The notes beneath the pieces are model-generated. The model saw only the letters and a list, made by a program, of their open reading frames with translations, was not told the origin of the DNA and made no database searches. A stretch of 64,000 nucleotides of DNA from Selaginella tamariscina (lineage: Eukaryota; Streptophyta; Lycopodiopsida; Selaginellales; Selaginellaceae): NCBI GenBank assembly GCA_003024785.1, contig PUQB01000340.1, positions 159,223 to 223,222 of the forward strand. Direction: 5' to 3'. The position numbers and the translations under genes were made by a program. Positions 1 to 10,349 of this stretch are shown piece after piece (positions within the stretch are counted from its first letter, which is position 1; the number at the start of each line of letters is the position of its first letter).

Positions 1-321
1 TTACTTGTTGACATGGGGGCATGTCTTGACATATTTGGCAACATCATCTATCATACCCGGCCAATAGAATCCCTGTTTCAACAAAGCCAACGTCTTATGC
101 CTTCCACCATGTCCTGCCAAAGGAACGTCGTGATGCTCTCTTAACAGCCTCTCCCTCCATGTCCCTTCTGGAACATAGAGTCTCTTTTCTTTATAATAAA
201 GAACTCCATCTCGTACGCAAAATGCCTGTTTGAGTGCATCCATTCGACTTTCTATTCCTGCTGGAATATTACCATCTCTTCGTAACTGATGAACTTGTTT
301 CCTCTTTGCCACCAGGCTCAA
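1..321 (-). pseudogene. Integrase N-terminal zinc-binding (H2C2) domain of Ty3 element 1
   Basis: The last 60 residues contain the pattern of the integrase zinc-binding domain: the string REHHDVPLAGHGGRHKTL, then a YWPGM motif and a cysteine in TCP. The second cysteine of the usual C-x2-C pair is not in this frame. A stop falls immediately after it, at the window edge, which suggests a one-base shift. The catalytic integrase core would lie to the left of the window. In the family this domain helps multimerise integrase and bind the cDNA ends. Confidence 0.8.
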
Positions 322-426
322 AGCTCCTTAGCAAACTTGTCCTGAGGATACGCCGTCACAAATTCATCCACCAAAGTTGACACGGGTGCTGACATAATAC
401 GAAGATGACCCTTTCTACTGAGTGCA

Positions 427-1404
427 TCAGCTACCACATTGTCCTTTCCCGCTTATGTTGATTTCAGGCTGAAATCGTGCCAACTTCTGCTGCCATCTAG
501 CATACTTTGGCGATAGCTTCGGCTGCGTTTCAAAATACCTTAGAGTTACACTATCTGTCCAAACCACAGTGCCATGACTTGGAAGATAATGACGCCAATA
601 CTCCAAGGAAGCAACAATAGCATACATCTCCTTTTCGTGAGTAGGCCATCGAGTTTGCGCGGCATCTAACTTCTTCGAAAAAGGACACTGGATGTCCTTT
701 TGTTGCAATACACCACCAATTGCAAAGTCGGAAGCGTCACATTCTACTTCAAAGGGATCTTCAAAGATGGGCAACTGCAAAACTGGCTCAGAAGAGATAG
801 CCTCTTTGAGTTTGACGAACGCACGTTGGCACTCTGGAGTCCAATGCCATGGAATGTTTTTCGTAAGATCTGTCAATGGGGCCGCTATTTCCGAGTAACC
901 CTTTATGAATCTTCGGTAATACCCTGTCAGACCAAGAAATGATCTAACTTCATGCACATCTTTTAAAGTCATCCACTCAGTAATAGCTTGAATTTTCTTT
1001 GGGTCCATGGCAACCTCCCCACCTGAGATCAAGTGTCCCAAGAAATCTATCTTGGTTTGACCAAATGCGCACTTGCTTTCTTTAGCATACAACTGGTTCT
1101 CTCTCAACCTCTGAAACACTTTTTCTAAGTGTTCCACATGTTCCTCAATTGTCGAACTGAAAATCAGAATGTCATCAATATACACCACTACGAACTCGTC
1201 TAGATAGTCTCTAAACACATCATCCATCATTGTGCAAAAAGTTGCTGGAGCATTGCACAACCCGAATGGCAAGACTAGAAACTCAAATGATCCATAACGC
1301 GTTCGAAAAGCGGTCTTCTCAATGTCATTCTCTGCTACCCGAATCTGATGGTACCCGATCTCAAGTCTATTCTTGAAAAATACTTTGCTTTGATAGCCTA
1401 TCAA
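427..1404 (-). pseudogene. Reverse transcriptase palm/thumb and RNase H domain of Ty3 element 1
   Basis: A 325-residue open stretch. The palm motif LPFGLCNAPATF comes first, followed by the catalytic YIDD box, a FLGH motif, the thumb motif GYYRRFIKGYSE and then the RNase H domain. That domain has its first acidic motif in VECDASDFAIGGVL, the HEKEMYAIV helix and a TDSVTLRYF segment; most relatives have TDH at the last site. It copies the element's RNA into cDNA and degrades the template. The RT N-terminal part lies in another frame at 1456-1716, so at least one frameshift separates fingers from palm. Apart from that, this half is the best preserved pol segment in the window. Confidence 0.9.
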
Positions 1405-1455
1405 ATAAGTCGTCCACTCGTGGAAGAGGATACTTATTTTTGATAGTTATCGCGT

Positions 1456-1900
1456 TCACGCTCGATAGTCCACACACATTCGCATCGTACCATCCTTTTT
1501 CATTACAAACAAGATAGGTGCACCATATGGCGATCGACTAGGTCGAATGTGTCCTCGACCAATCAATTCTGTCAGCTGTCTCTTCAATTCTACTAACTCT
1601 TGAGGATTCAACCGATATGGGGCTCTTGCCGGTGGAGACGAACCTGGCAAAATCTCTATCTGTGGTCCACACTCGACGTGGAGGTAACTCGGGCGGCAAG
1701 TCTTCTGGCAACACATCCTTAAACATGTTCAAGACTTCCAAAATAGGTTCAGGAACAGATTCTTGACCATCTCCTATTTTGACTTCACCAGTATCCAAAA
1801 CCATTGCAAGAAACACACGTTCCCGATGTCTAACTGCCTTACGCAACTGAGTTAAGGTAAGGAACATAGGATTCCAATCCTTATCAGTTAGCGTTTCCAT
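1456..1900 (-). pseudogene. Protease-RT linker and RT fingers of Ty3 element 1 (frameshifted)
   Basis: Two overlapping frames carry this region. The upstream one (1538-1900) ends in the linker before RT. The downstream one (1456-1716) holds the RT entry region with [17 protein letters not shown], then [14 protein letters not shown] and [14 protein letters not shown]. These are typical Ty3/gypsy fingers motifs and run straight towards the palm at 1404. The switch of frame inside a continuous domain is the evidence of an indel. No start of its own is expected because it is part of the pol polyprotein. Confidence 0.8.
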
Positions 1901-2469
1901 TCTGAGCGTGTTTTTCTAATGTCCTCTTTATCTGCTGCAAGCGTGATTCGATTATCTCCGGAACCCCTCATTTCGATTACATGTTTATGGAACCATTCCA
2001 TACCCAAAACAAAGTCAAACCCCGTCATATTCAAGACAACTAAGTCTAGCTTAGCCTTCCAATCTTTGATTTGGACAGGAACTGCCCTTGCTATATTATT
2101 AGTATTTTGAGAACCTTTGCCAAAATTGATCTTTATTTCACACATCTTTATTACATCCAAATTCAATCGACGAGCTAGACTAGTCGATATGAAGTTGTAT
2201 GTTGCTCCAGTATCGATCATCATTCGGACTCGGTCCCCTCGTATCCTTCCTGTCAAATATAGCAAAGGGTCAGTTTTGTCTTGAATAGCGAATAAGGCAG
2301 GTTGTGTCTGGCACAACATTACCTCTTCTGACTCATCTTCCGGATCTTCAAGCGTTTCTGGTTCAGCAACTTCCTCTTCTACCATCGCCTTGAAATGTCC
2401 TGATTGTTGTGAGGGTGCCTGACACTCTTTAGCAAAATGACCAGGCTTGTTACAATTATAACATTTCAC
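1888..2469 (-). pseudogene. Gag CCHC zinc knuckle and aspartic protease of Ty3 element 1
   Basis: The open stretch begins with a nucleocapsid-type knuckle, CYNCNKPGHFAKEC (C-x2-C-x4-H-x4-C), followed after an acidic linker by a retropepsin active-site motif, MIDTGATYNFIS, near residue 90, and by VLGMEWF, a usual protease C-terminal signature. The knuckle packages element RNA and the protease matures Gag-Pol. It overlaps the gag frame at 2456-2469, where a frame change occurs. The D-T-G triad is intact. Confidence 0.85.
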
Positions 2470-3416
2470 AACCCCGCCTGCGGAACGCGGGGAGCAGACT
2501 TTGGAGCCGATCCTTTGGCCTGCTGAGGAGGTGGTAACGCCAATGGTTTCCGAAATCCGGTGGGTCTTGATGTGTCCGAAAACTTGGAACTGCCGACAAA
2601 GGGACTTGCACTTCGAATTGATGGCGATTGATCTGGTCGCCTATCAAACCTTCTGAACCCAGACTTTGGAGGAAACTCCTTGGTTTAGGTTTTGCTTCCT
2701 CCCCTTTGTACAAGTCTTCTAACGACATGCCATAAGCAACCTTTTGAGCTGCCTCTTGACATTCCCGATAGCTTGTTGGCTTGTACCTTAAGATTTCTCT
2801 TCGCGTCTTCTCATTCAAGCTAGCCATGAAGCAACTTCGAGCTTCATCATCGCTCATATTTGGCACCAATCGCCGTACACTTTCGAATCGATAAACGTGG
2901 TCCATTGGACTTCCCCGAACTCCCTGTTGACAAAGTGCCAGGTCAGCACGCAATCGCAAACCGAGATCATCCGGCATATACTGCTTTTTGATCTCCTTTT
3001 TCATGTGCTTCCAGCTGTTTCGGTATCCACGTTCACCTTCAACAATTCGCCACCAAGTCTTAGCTTCTTCTTTAAGAAACTGCTTGGCACATGCAACCTT
3101 TTCTGTCTTTCTCACGGAAGCAGCCTCGAAATAGCTTTCCATATCATACAACCAGTCATCCAAAACCTTGTAATCCTTTGAACCCATGAAATTCGAAGGC
3201 TTTACCGGTTTGAATTTACTGGGACCTCCACCACTACTTCCGTCGAAGAATCTGATTCAGAGGAACCTGACTCTGAGTCATGCTTCTTCTTCTTTTTCCG
3301 TGTGTCTGGTTGCGGAACATCTGGCACTGCAGTATTCGTGGAATCCGAACGGCAACATTATCGATTGTCGTTCAACCCCAAACATCCCCTCGAAGTTCGT
3401 TTAGGGCATCCATCAT
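2456..3416 (-). pseudogene. Gag capsid domain of Ty3 element 1
   Basis: The open stretch from 3187 carries capsid-type motifs: DYKVLDDWLYDMESYF, then AKTWWR, a segment with MKKEIKKQYMP, and MDHVYRFESVRRLVPNMSDDEA. These match the retrotransposon gag capsid family, which assembles virus-like particles. A better start is probably upstream near 3416, where an ATG-ATG begins a short frame; a frame change joins the two. The acidic serine-rich stretch seen around 3240-3290 would be part of Gag. It lies between the leader and the knuckle, as expected. Confidence 0.8.
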
Positions 3417-3855
3417 TATTTCTCGCCAACCAGGTCGTTGTCTAACCTAGGGGGTCGACCTGGATCAGCCTCATCCATCTCCTCATTTTGAGCCTCTGCG
3501 ACAGCCCTCTCTGCCTCAGGCTCTGGTTGCTTTCTTGCTCATCGTATTGAACCCTAGTTCAACACTCGGAGAATATGCTTGGAATATTCCCAATGTGAAA
3601 TTGGAAACACCCTGCACAGGTTGTACACCCACACACATCAGCTTAAACTAGCATAAGACTTTCGGACATACCTAGAATCTCACGCCGACTCACTGAGCAA
3701 GTGTTCTCCGAAGTTTGACAACTCACAGGATCAAACTCTCTGCGCAGAATACAGACATGTCAACCGAAAGCAATAGAGTATATCAAGAATTTAGAGTTAT
3801 CTAAACATTGAAACACCCTACGACTTAAGGCAGTCCTACTGACCGCAGAGAACTT
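3417..3855 (-). other. Untranslated leader of Ty3 element 1
   Basis: About 440 bases between the primer binding site and gag without a convincing frame. Part of it, near 3770-3855, is clearly similar to 16,430-16,519, the leader of another copy. That supports a shared leader rather than random sequence. Confidence 0.6.
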
Positions 3856-3867
3856 GCTCCGATACCA
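3856..3867 (-). promoter_or_regulatory. Primer binding site (initiator-Met tRNA type)
   Basis: On the minus strand the LTR ends in CTCTGACA, followed by AT and then TGGTATCGGAGC. Plant LTR elements primed by initiator-Met tRNA typically carry TGGTATCAGAGC two or three bases after the LTR, so this differs at one position. It fixes the element's orientation and the LTR boundary. Confidence 0.85.
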
Positions 3868-3869
3868 AT

Positions 3870-4842
3870 TGTCAGAGTTTTTACCTGGTGCCACAAAGGC
3901 GGCTTGCCAGGTGCCAACCCTGGAATCCCCTCTCTGGAAACCCCACGGAATCTGGTAAAGTAACCCGTATTAGGAACCCAAGCCTTAGGAACTCAAACCC
4001 CTAACTGACTAAGTCCACGAACGAGACTCACCTTGTGAATCAGGATACACGGACTAGCCGAGCTTAGGTGTCGTTCCTAGCTTGGCGTGGTTGAGGCGGC
4101 CGGAGCAAGGCCTCAACCACTAGTTTGCGGAACGTGAACTCGGGCAATGTCTTTGAGCTTGCGGCAGGTTTTCGGACCAAGGAATCTGCTAACTCCTTGG
4201 AAGTGACGTGCCCCTATCTCAAAGGCAAGATCCTGCCAACGATAAGGATAGTCTAACCCTAGGGTGGGTTGTACCCCTGTCGTGTGGAAGTTTGGGCGGC
4301 ACAACGGAGGGTTGCACCTTGACGACACAAGCTTAGCTTGCACCGGTAGGAGGTTAACGAGCTCTCTTTTGAACCCAGGAAGCCTCACTACATATACTCT
4401 ACCTTATTTATGTGACGGACCCCCCCCCCCTGTTTACCTAAATGAGTAAGTGGGCTGGCACGGAAATGCCAGCCCTTAGAGAAAATGGTTGTCCTAACCT
4501 AATCCTAAACCTAACCCCTAGGGGGGGTTTAGGACGTGGGGTTAGGGCAACCCTAGGGTTAGGTCAACCCTAGGGGTGTCCCTAACCCTTATTTTGACAA
4601 GCTATAATTTGCAAAGAACCCTAACCTGGAACGTCAAAACGGGGGAGGTTCTCTAAATGGAAGTGCTAGCTTCGCCTAGAGTTTTTGCAAATACCTAACG
4701 ACACCCGGCCGGACCATCACTAGATACCCAAGTGCACTATGCGGGCCTGTTTCTTCTACATCTAGGGTTCGTCACATAATCCAGTAGGTAACAACAGTCA
4801 AACCCCAAAGTAAAGGGTCGAGTCATAGTGAAAACTATGACA
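3870..4842 (-). repeat. 5' LTR of element 1, LTR family A (973 bp)
   Basis: The boundaries are TGTCAGAG on the left and CTATGACA on the right (plus strand), giving TG...CA termini in sense orientation. A near-identical solo copy of 974 bp lies at 20,426-21,399. In the sense direction the LTR starts with a perfect 7-bp hairpin (GTCATAG...CTATGAC). It then has telomere-like CCTAAACC/AACCCTA blocks, a poly(G) run (plus-strand C run near 4420), and directly after that a TATA-like ACATAAATAAGG. The poly(G)/TATA pair is likely the U3 promoter. Open frames inside it, such as 4113-4388, are not conserved genes. Confidence 0.9.
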
Positions 4843-5079
4843 GTGCACTTAGGTGTTTAGGGGTAATCCGGCTGGCTATCTTTACATGTCGCGAGAAACT
4901 CTAAGCGAAGGTAGCACTTACCTTCTAGAAAACCCACCCCCAATTTTGACGTCCTAGTTAGCTTGATTGGTTAATGTAGATGAGTTTGAACCCTTCTTCT
5001 TCTTCTTCTTCTTCTTCTTCGAAGAATGGTTGGGGGTGGCTAAAGCACGGGGAGCATGGGGCGGGGAGAGCGTACCCGG
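4843..5079 (+). repeat. Inverted LTR fragment plus (TTC)n tract
   Basis: Positions 4843-4985 are the reverse orientation of an LTR terminal segment: GTGCACTTAGG and the GAAACTCTAAGCGAAGGTA block match 5385-5440 and 18,590-18,650 reversed. It abuts the end of the 5' LTR directly, so two LTR ends meet head to head. A (TTC)n tract follows at 4996-5022. No gene is seen here. Confidence 0.7.
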
Positions 5080-5554
5080 AGAAGCCTCACTACATATACT
5101 CTATCTTAATTATGTGATGGAGCTCCCCCCCCCCCCCCCCCCCCCCCCCCATTTTCCTAAATCAGTAAGTGGGTTGGCACGGAAATGCCAACCCTTAGTG
5201 AAATGAGTTGTCTTAACCTAACCCCTAGAGGGGGTTTTAGGGCGTGCGGTTAGGACAACCCTAGGGTTAGGTCAACCCTAGGGGTGTCCCTTACCTTTTT
5301 TGACAAGCTATACTTTTAATAGAAAACCTACATTGGACCGTCAAATCGGGGGAGAGTTTTCTATAAGGTAAGTAATACCTTCGCTTAGAGTTTCTCAAGG
5401 TAACTAATGATACCAACCGGACTACCCCTAAACACCTAAGTGCACTAAGCAGGGTTGTTTCTCACTACAACTAAGGTTCGTCACACATCTCGGTAGGTAA
5501 CAACAGTCAAATCCCAAAGTAAAGGGTTGAGTCATAGTAAAAATTATGACAATT
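5080..5554 (-). repeat. Truncated LTR fragment (family A/B promoter half)
   Basis: It starts inside an LTR at the GAAGCCTCACTACATATACT block and runs to a terminal ATTATGACA, so only the promoter half remains. It contains the longest C run in the window, 26 bases at 5125-5150, next to the TATA-like TTAATTATG segment. Telomere-like CCTAACC motifs follow. The terminal hairpin has one mismatch. Confidence 0.8.
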
Positions 5555-5659
5555 TAGGTCTATGCTGTGCCAATCGTCTTCTAGGACTTTTCCTGGTTGG
5601 GAATCCCAAATTGTGAGGTGCCATGCAATCCGTTTTTCGAGCATGTGCCTGGGAGTGGT

Positions 5660-5728
5660 GGGCACTTGGTTAGTGGTATGATTCTCGCTTAGGGTGCAAG
5701 AGGTCCGAGTTCAATCTCGGAGTGCCCC
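5660..5728 (+). tRNA. tRNA-Pro (AGG), degenerate
   Basis: The acceptor stem pairs GGGCACT with AGTGCCC, followed by discriminator C. The anticodon arm CTCGCTTAGGGTGCAAG gives anticodon AGG. Compared with plant nuclear tRNA-Pro it lacks bases in the D loop and one in the T loop, so it is 69 nt and may be a pseudogene. No intron and no encoded CCA are seen. Confidence 0.75.
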
Positions 5729-5854
5729 TAAACAATTAATTTGTTTTGACCATTAAATAAACCATGGCGATGTACATCAATAAATTTGAAATCAATTTGT
5801 GTAATGACTTTTACTTTGTACATTGAAATCAATTTGTGTAATGACTTTCAATTG

Positions 5855-5942
5855 TATAAAATGGATAAACACAATCTTATACTCTTTGATTTCATATTCG
5901 TACCTTAATTTACTTTATTGTATATATGATAACATGTATACT
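5855..5942 (+). repeat. Left part of tRNA-cluster duplication, copy 1
   Basis: The stretch GGATAAACACAATCTTATAC and the following bases up to AACATGTATACT recur at 18,790-18,880. In this copy the sequence is interrupted after 5942 by the LINE and resumes at 8210. The last 13 bases are the LINE target-site duplication. Confidence 0.8.
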
Positions 5943-8209
5943 GGAAGTTTAGAAGTTTATTCATGGGGCAAAATACAACAAAAATTCCAAGTTTTCGCTC
6001 TTCTACTTTCTACGCCGCCTAAGTACCTCTTTAACTACCTCAAGAATTCTAAGTACACCTTAACACACATCACCCCCCACATCAATCGCCATGTCATCAT
6101 CCTCATCATCACCCACGTCAGCATCCACATCATATGCCATGTCAGCATCCACATCATCTGCCACATCATCCACCACGTCATCCGCCACATCATCCGCCAT
6201 GTCATGTCTGCAACTGGATTGTTCCCCACAGACCACGTCAAGGGGAGTTTACTAACCAACGGGGCGGACTCCATCTCCATTTCACCTGGTTTTGCATCTT
6301 AACGCCCAGCATTAGGATCCACACCCTCTCCATAAGATCTCTCTCGTTCAAGTCCCCCCGCTTCCATGCAACTTCGTGATGTGAGGCAACTGCTGATACC
6401 AAGGTCGTCCAGAAGAAGACCACCGTCCGTTGAGTGGACCATCTTTGCCCCTTGAACACTCCCGCATTCTGCGCGTGCCAAATTGCCCACATTGCGCATC
6501 CCATAAAATACCACTGTGAAGGAGACAACCCCAGTGGCTCTTCCACCACATCCAAAGCTAGCCCTGGGCTGAAACCTGGAGGTTTGTCCCCATCCACCTT
6601 CAAAACCCATACCCCCGCAGATTTGGTGAGATAACTTGCGTGCTCTCCCAAACAAACCAACTCCCAGCTCAGCCATGCGTCCTGCCGACTCACCTGTTTT
6701 ATCACTCTCAGGATACACTTCCAGACTTCTTGTGTGCAGGTGCATTCCCAAAAGCAGTGCCATTCCAATTCCAAATCCCACAAGCGTCGCACCCCTGAAA
6801 CGGGAGTCCCTAGATATTCCCATGTACTGCCAGGCTATTCTGCAAAAGCATCCAAAACATTGCCTTGATTGCTGATGGCCATGGACCCTACCGTAGTTTG
6901 CAACCAAACTCCCTGCACAAGCCCCGTGGAAGCCCGACTGCGTGTAAATGATCGGCCAACTTGGATGCTGGCCGCCGACCCAGTAAAAGCTTTCTGCCCA
7001 TACGTGGCTGATAGTTGAAAAAACATCTCCCTGTCTCTCCCACTATCCACCTCCATGCCTTGGGGTCAAAATCCAGCTCCTCCACGATCCCCTTGCGAAA
7101 GAGGTAGAGCACTCTCCACTCCCCATGCTTGACAGACGGATCTACACTTGGATATTTCCTTTCCATGTCCACCACTCTTGCTAATTGTGTTGTTGCCAAG
7201 TCGGGTAGGGGCTAATCTCTATCCTATGTGGCTGTAGTAACCCGTCTACTCTTGATACTCGGAATCGTGCCCCTTCCTTACCCGCTGCATCGTATACAAA
7301 CCAGACCATCTGGACACCCTGCTCCTCTAAGATCAGCCAATCCCCTGTCCAGAACTCCCGCGATTGCTAGTTGCCCATCTCACGCAGACAATCCCGCGCG
7401 TATACAAGAGTCCTGCTTGCGTGACATATTGTGTCCGACACCGCCTATACAAGGTGATCTTCCCACCGTTGGATCCACTGAGTCACCAAATTCGGCTCAT
7501 CCAATCGCAGATCCTCTAGTTGTTGAACTCTTCGTAGCCCGCCCTGTGCCATCTTCTAAAACAATCACACAACGATTATGGCATCCGCTCATCCCCAATA
7601 CCCAGCCTTCCTTGGACTGCATCAACTCATGTAGAAAAATCGGATGTCGCATGTACTCCGCCCGACATCCAGGGGCCACCGGTACAACGCCGCCTTGAGT
7701 TTCTCCCATGTGCCAAGAAGCTTACCTATAAAAGAGTCCCGGAGCACTGGAAGTCGAAGTGTTGACGCTGCCAAGAACCAAACATTGTCCTGCGCCCACT
7801 GTACCACACGCCCAGAACCACGAGCCGGCCGCACTGCTCCACAACATCCCTCAGCAAGATCTTCCATGGTTGTTGACCTGGTGATAACCCCCTGACTACC
7901 AGCTTGACCAGGAGTGCCTGAGACGCTTCCACTGGTGGGATCAAGCCCAACCCCCTTCCGCCTTCGGCATGGTGCATGATTCCCATCTCACCCGAGCTTG
8001 GTATCTCATTCGACAACCCGCTCCTTTCCAAATGTAGGCTCGCAGCATGGATTCAATTTTTCGCATTGTCTCCGTGGTGATGCTCCATGCCCCAGCAAAG
8101 AACCAAAGGCTCCTGAGCAATACACTATTAGCCACCGTGGCCTGAGCAAGGAAAGACAGCTTTTTTTCCCCCACTGGGTAATATGACTAGCCACACGTTC
8201 TAACGCAAC
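5943..8209 (-). mobile_element. 5'-truncated LINE (non-LTR retrotransposon)
   Basis: A 2.27-kb insertion flanked by the 13-base direct repeat TAACATGTATACT (5930-5942 and 8210-8222). The homologous locus near 18,880 lacks it, which gives a direct empty site. On the minus strand it encodes, in several frames, the C-terminal half of a plant LINE ORF2. First comes the post-RT region (8174 downwards: EKKLSFLAQATVANSVLL, then RKIESMLRAYIWKG and EGGWAGLGL). Next is a linker with GRRPASKL. Last is a zf-RVT-like zinc-binding domain with HCFWECTCTQEVWKCI at 6750-6700. The RT catalytic core is missing, so this is a dead-on-arrival 5' truncation. No poly(A) tail is obvious at the 5943 end. Confidence 0.85.
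6060..6215 (+). repeat. CATC/CACATCATCYGC minisatellite
   Basis: Imperfect tandem units of about 12 bases (CACATCATCCGC and variants such as CATGTCAGCATC) run for about 155 bases within the 3' part of the LINE insertion. The open frames rich in His/Ile or Met/Trp that cross it are products of the repeat. Confidence 0.8.
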
Positions 8210-8340
8210 TAACATGTATACTTATACTTCATTTAGAATTAGGATTTACTGTTCATAAATAGTTATACCTTCAGTTTAAACCTAAATTCTCAATCCTTGC
8301 ATCCTCTTTCTTCCTTGGCATGCAAAAGACTTTTGTTTTT

Positions 8341-8412
8341 GTGGCTGTAGTTTAGTGGTGAGAATTCCACGTTGTGGCCGTGGAGACTTAGGCTCGAATC
8401 TCAGTAGCTACA
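8341..8412 (+). tRNA. tRNA-His (GTG), copy 1
   Basis: It starts GTGGCTGTAGTTTAGTGGT and has anticodon arm CCACGTTGTGGCCGTGG, anticodon GTG, for 72 nt. Against plant nuclear tRNA-His it carries C-to-T type changes in the T and acceptor arms that leave G-U pairs, so it may be weakly functional. It is first in a His-Asp-Ala cluster. Confidence 0.85.
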
Positions 8413-8549
8413 CTCCCTCACTTTTGTCCTCCCTGAATCTCCTTCCCACGCCCATGGAGGAGTTGCCACTATGAATCTCCTTCCCACGCCCATGGAGGAG
8501 TTGCCACTTCGCTCCCATCACACTACCCCCGGAAGCACGATTGTGCCTA

Positions 8550-8620
8550 GTCGATGTAGTATAGTGGTGAGTATTTTGCCTATCATGCGGACGACCATGG
8601 TTCGATCCTCAGCATTGGTC
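8550..8620 (+). tRNA. tRNA-Asp-like, anticodon ATC, copy 1
   Basis: The body GTCGATGTAGTATAGTGGT is that of plant nuclear tRNA-Asp. The anticodon loop reads CTATCAT, giving ATC instead of the usual GTC. ATC still matches the Asp codon GAT. The acceptor stem closes with G-U pairs. The second cluster copy has the same anticodon, so the change predates the duplication. Confidence 0.75.
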
Positions 8621-8684
8621 CTCAACCCTAAATTGCAGCCGGTTTCCTCCTCACTCTAACCTCCCACTCCAAAGTGTGCACTAT

Positions 8685-8756
8685 GGGGATGTAGCTCAGA
8701 TGTAGAGCGCTTGCTTAGCATGTGAAAGGTATTGGGATCGATACCCAACTTCTCCA
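8685..8756 (+). tRNA. tRNA-Ala (AGC), copy 1
   Basis: GGGGATGTAGCTCAGATG starts the gene and the loop TTAGCAT gives anticodon AGC. One base is missing from the D loop compared with copy 2, and the anticodon stem has a mismatch, so this copy looks slightly decayed. Confidence 0.8.
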
Positions 8757-10249
8757 ACATCATTTTTAAGCACTCAATCAGAACGCTCGTGGATCGAAGC
8801 GTGCAAGGGAGAGGAAGTTGTCCCTCTGTGAACTCAACTGTTGGGATCAAAATGTCATGGCACCAATTGTGGATGTGGTAGTAAATGGAATGCATGTGCA
8901 ACGTGTTATAGTAGATGGTGGTGCAAAGATCAATGTCATAGATGGTGGTGCAAAGATCAATGTCATGAGTAGCTGGGATCAATGTCATGAGTAGCTAGTT
9001 GATGGAGAAACTTGGTCTCAAGTGCAACCAACCATCGAATTGGAGGATTAGCAGGTTTGTTTTACATAGGTTTGGAGCCTTCTAAGCATGTGTTTTTGGG
9101 TATTATGTGTCATGTTGTGTGGCGAGGTTTCTTATGTTTGGTTGTTAATCGTCTCTGGGTTTTGAGTGCGGATGGATCTTGAGGTTGGTACCGGTGCATG
9201 GTCATACGTGCGTGGAAATTAGCATGCAACAGTATCCTGGCAAAGGAAGAGACGGGTAAAGGTCTGAAGCATAGAAAATTGGTTTACCACATACTTGGAG
9301 TTTCTATTGAAGAACCATCATTGGGAATATTCCTGGGAATCTTTTCTGAGAATATGCTGCATACTACATGGAGTATATGCAAGGTACATGTTGGGATGGA
9401 GAATATGCTCACATGATATTATGTATATGCTTTTATGTATTTTTGTCTTTATACAATTATCGTTCGAATTGGACGATTAGGGTGGCAGATGATCGATGTG
9501 TCAAGCCAGTTGGAATGATTATTGACTTGCCGATCACAGTGCACGGGATAACTACCTTATAGATGTGCATCATGCAACTACGACAAGATGCACATGGTTA
9601 TCCTATGATCTTGGGTTGACCTTGGCTTTATAAGGTTGATGCTAAGAATTATTGGAAAAAAGGGGAGATGACTATTGGTCATAAGTCAAGACGAGTGACA
9701 ATAGCCATCAAGGAGAACACAACAAAGGTTGTAGATGAGGAGTCATCTTCTAGTGAGGAATATGATTCTAGCAGTAATAATGAGTGTGACAACCTCAGAT
9801 TCTGAGAGTGAACAAGAGGAGAAAGAATTGTATGCCCTCAAGGCAATTCCCAAGGTTGCTATGCGTGTGGAGCCTCATGATAGACATGAGGTCTATGATC
9901 AACAACTCACTCAGGAGCAGGAGGCTCAAAGAGGGGTTGTTGAAAAGGGGCAGAAAGCAGTAGTGGCAACAAGTTTGAGGCAAAGGAAGTGGAGCGACGA
10001 GCTCTTTTGGAGAAGATGCTTAGTTCAAGTTTGACTCATGAGGACAAGGAGCAATACATTAGCATGCTATAGAAGTTCCCCAAGTTGTTTGCTCATATAG
10101 GAGCTTCGTCAAGTAGATATTGTGCAACATAAGATCCCACTTAAACCAGGTATGAAGGGAGTTGCACAAAAGGCTTATAGGATAGGTCCTTTAAAATAGA
10201 GCATAGTTTATGAGGAGCTAAGCTACAGCGTTCGGATTTCATTTTTAAG

Positions 10250-10349
10250 GTGAAAACGTCAGATTGGGTTTCTCCTGTGGTGGTAGCCCCAAAGAAAAAT
10301 GGTAAGTGGCGAGTTTGTGTTAACTTCAAACAATTAAATGATGGCACAT
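10250..10349 (+). pseudogene. RT fingers of Ty3 element 2, cut by LTR insertion
   Basis: It encodes the conserved fingers block ending in VNFKQLNDGT. The frame is broken exactly at 10,349, where a solo LTR begins. Beyond the LTR, at 12,163, the same domain continues in frame towards PIPFMDEILDEV. This is how the insertion and its 5-base target duplication can be placed precisely. Confidence 0.85.

Larger units (their letters stand above)
1..4842 (-). mobile_element. Ty3/gypsy LTR retrotransposon, element 1 (5' LTR through start of integrase)
   Basis: Read on the minus strand this is 5' LTR (3870-4842), primer binding site (3856-3867), untranslated leader, gag, CCHC zinc knuckle, aspartic protease, reverse transcriptase, RNase H and the beginning of integrase. 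The 3' part and 3' LTR lie outside the window to the left. The order protease-RT-RNase H-integrase is that of the Ty3/gypsy superfamily, and the single CCHC knuckle fits a plant chromovirus-like lineage, though no chromodomain is visible here. Several frame breaks separate the domains, so this copy is probably not autonomous as read. Confidence 0.9.

Noticed and set aside
4113-4388. 91-codon frame inside the family-A LTR
   Set aside because: It lies wholly within an LTR, is not conserved in the solo copy, and has no domain.
6060-6215. CRISPR-like short tandem repeats
   Set aside because: Units are contiguous and imperfect, with no unique spacers of constant length; this is a minisatellite in a plant LINE insertion.
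7228-7698. 156-codon plus-strand frame
   Set aside because: It is antisense to the LINE coding region and has no family features; the opposite strand carries recognisable LINE motifs.
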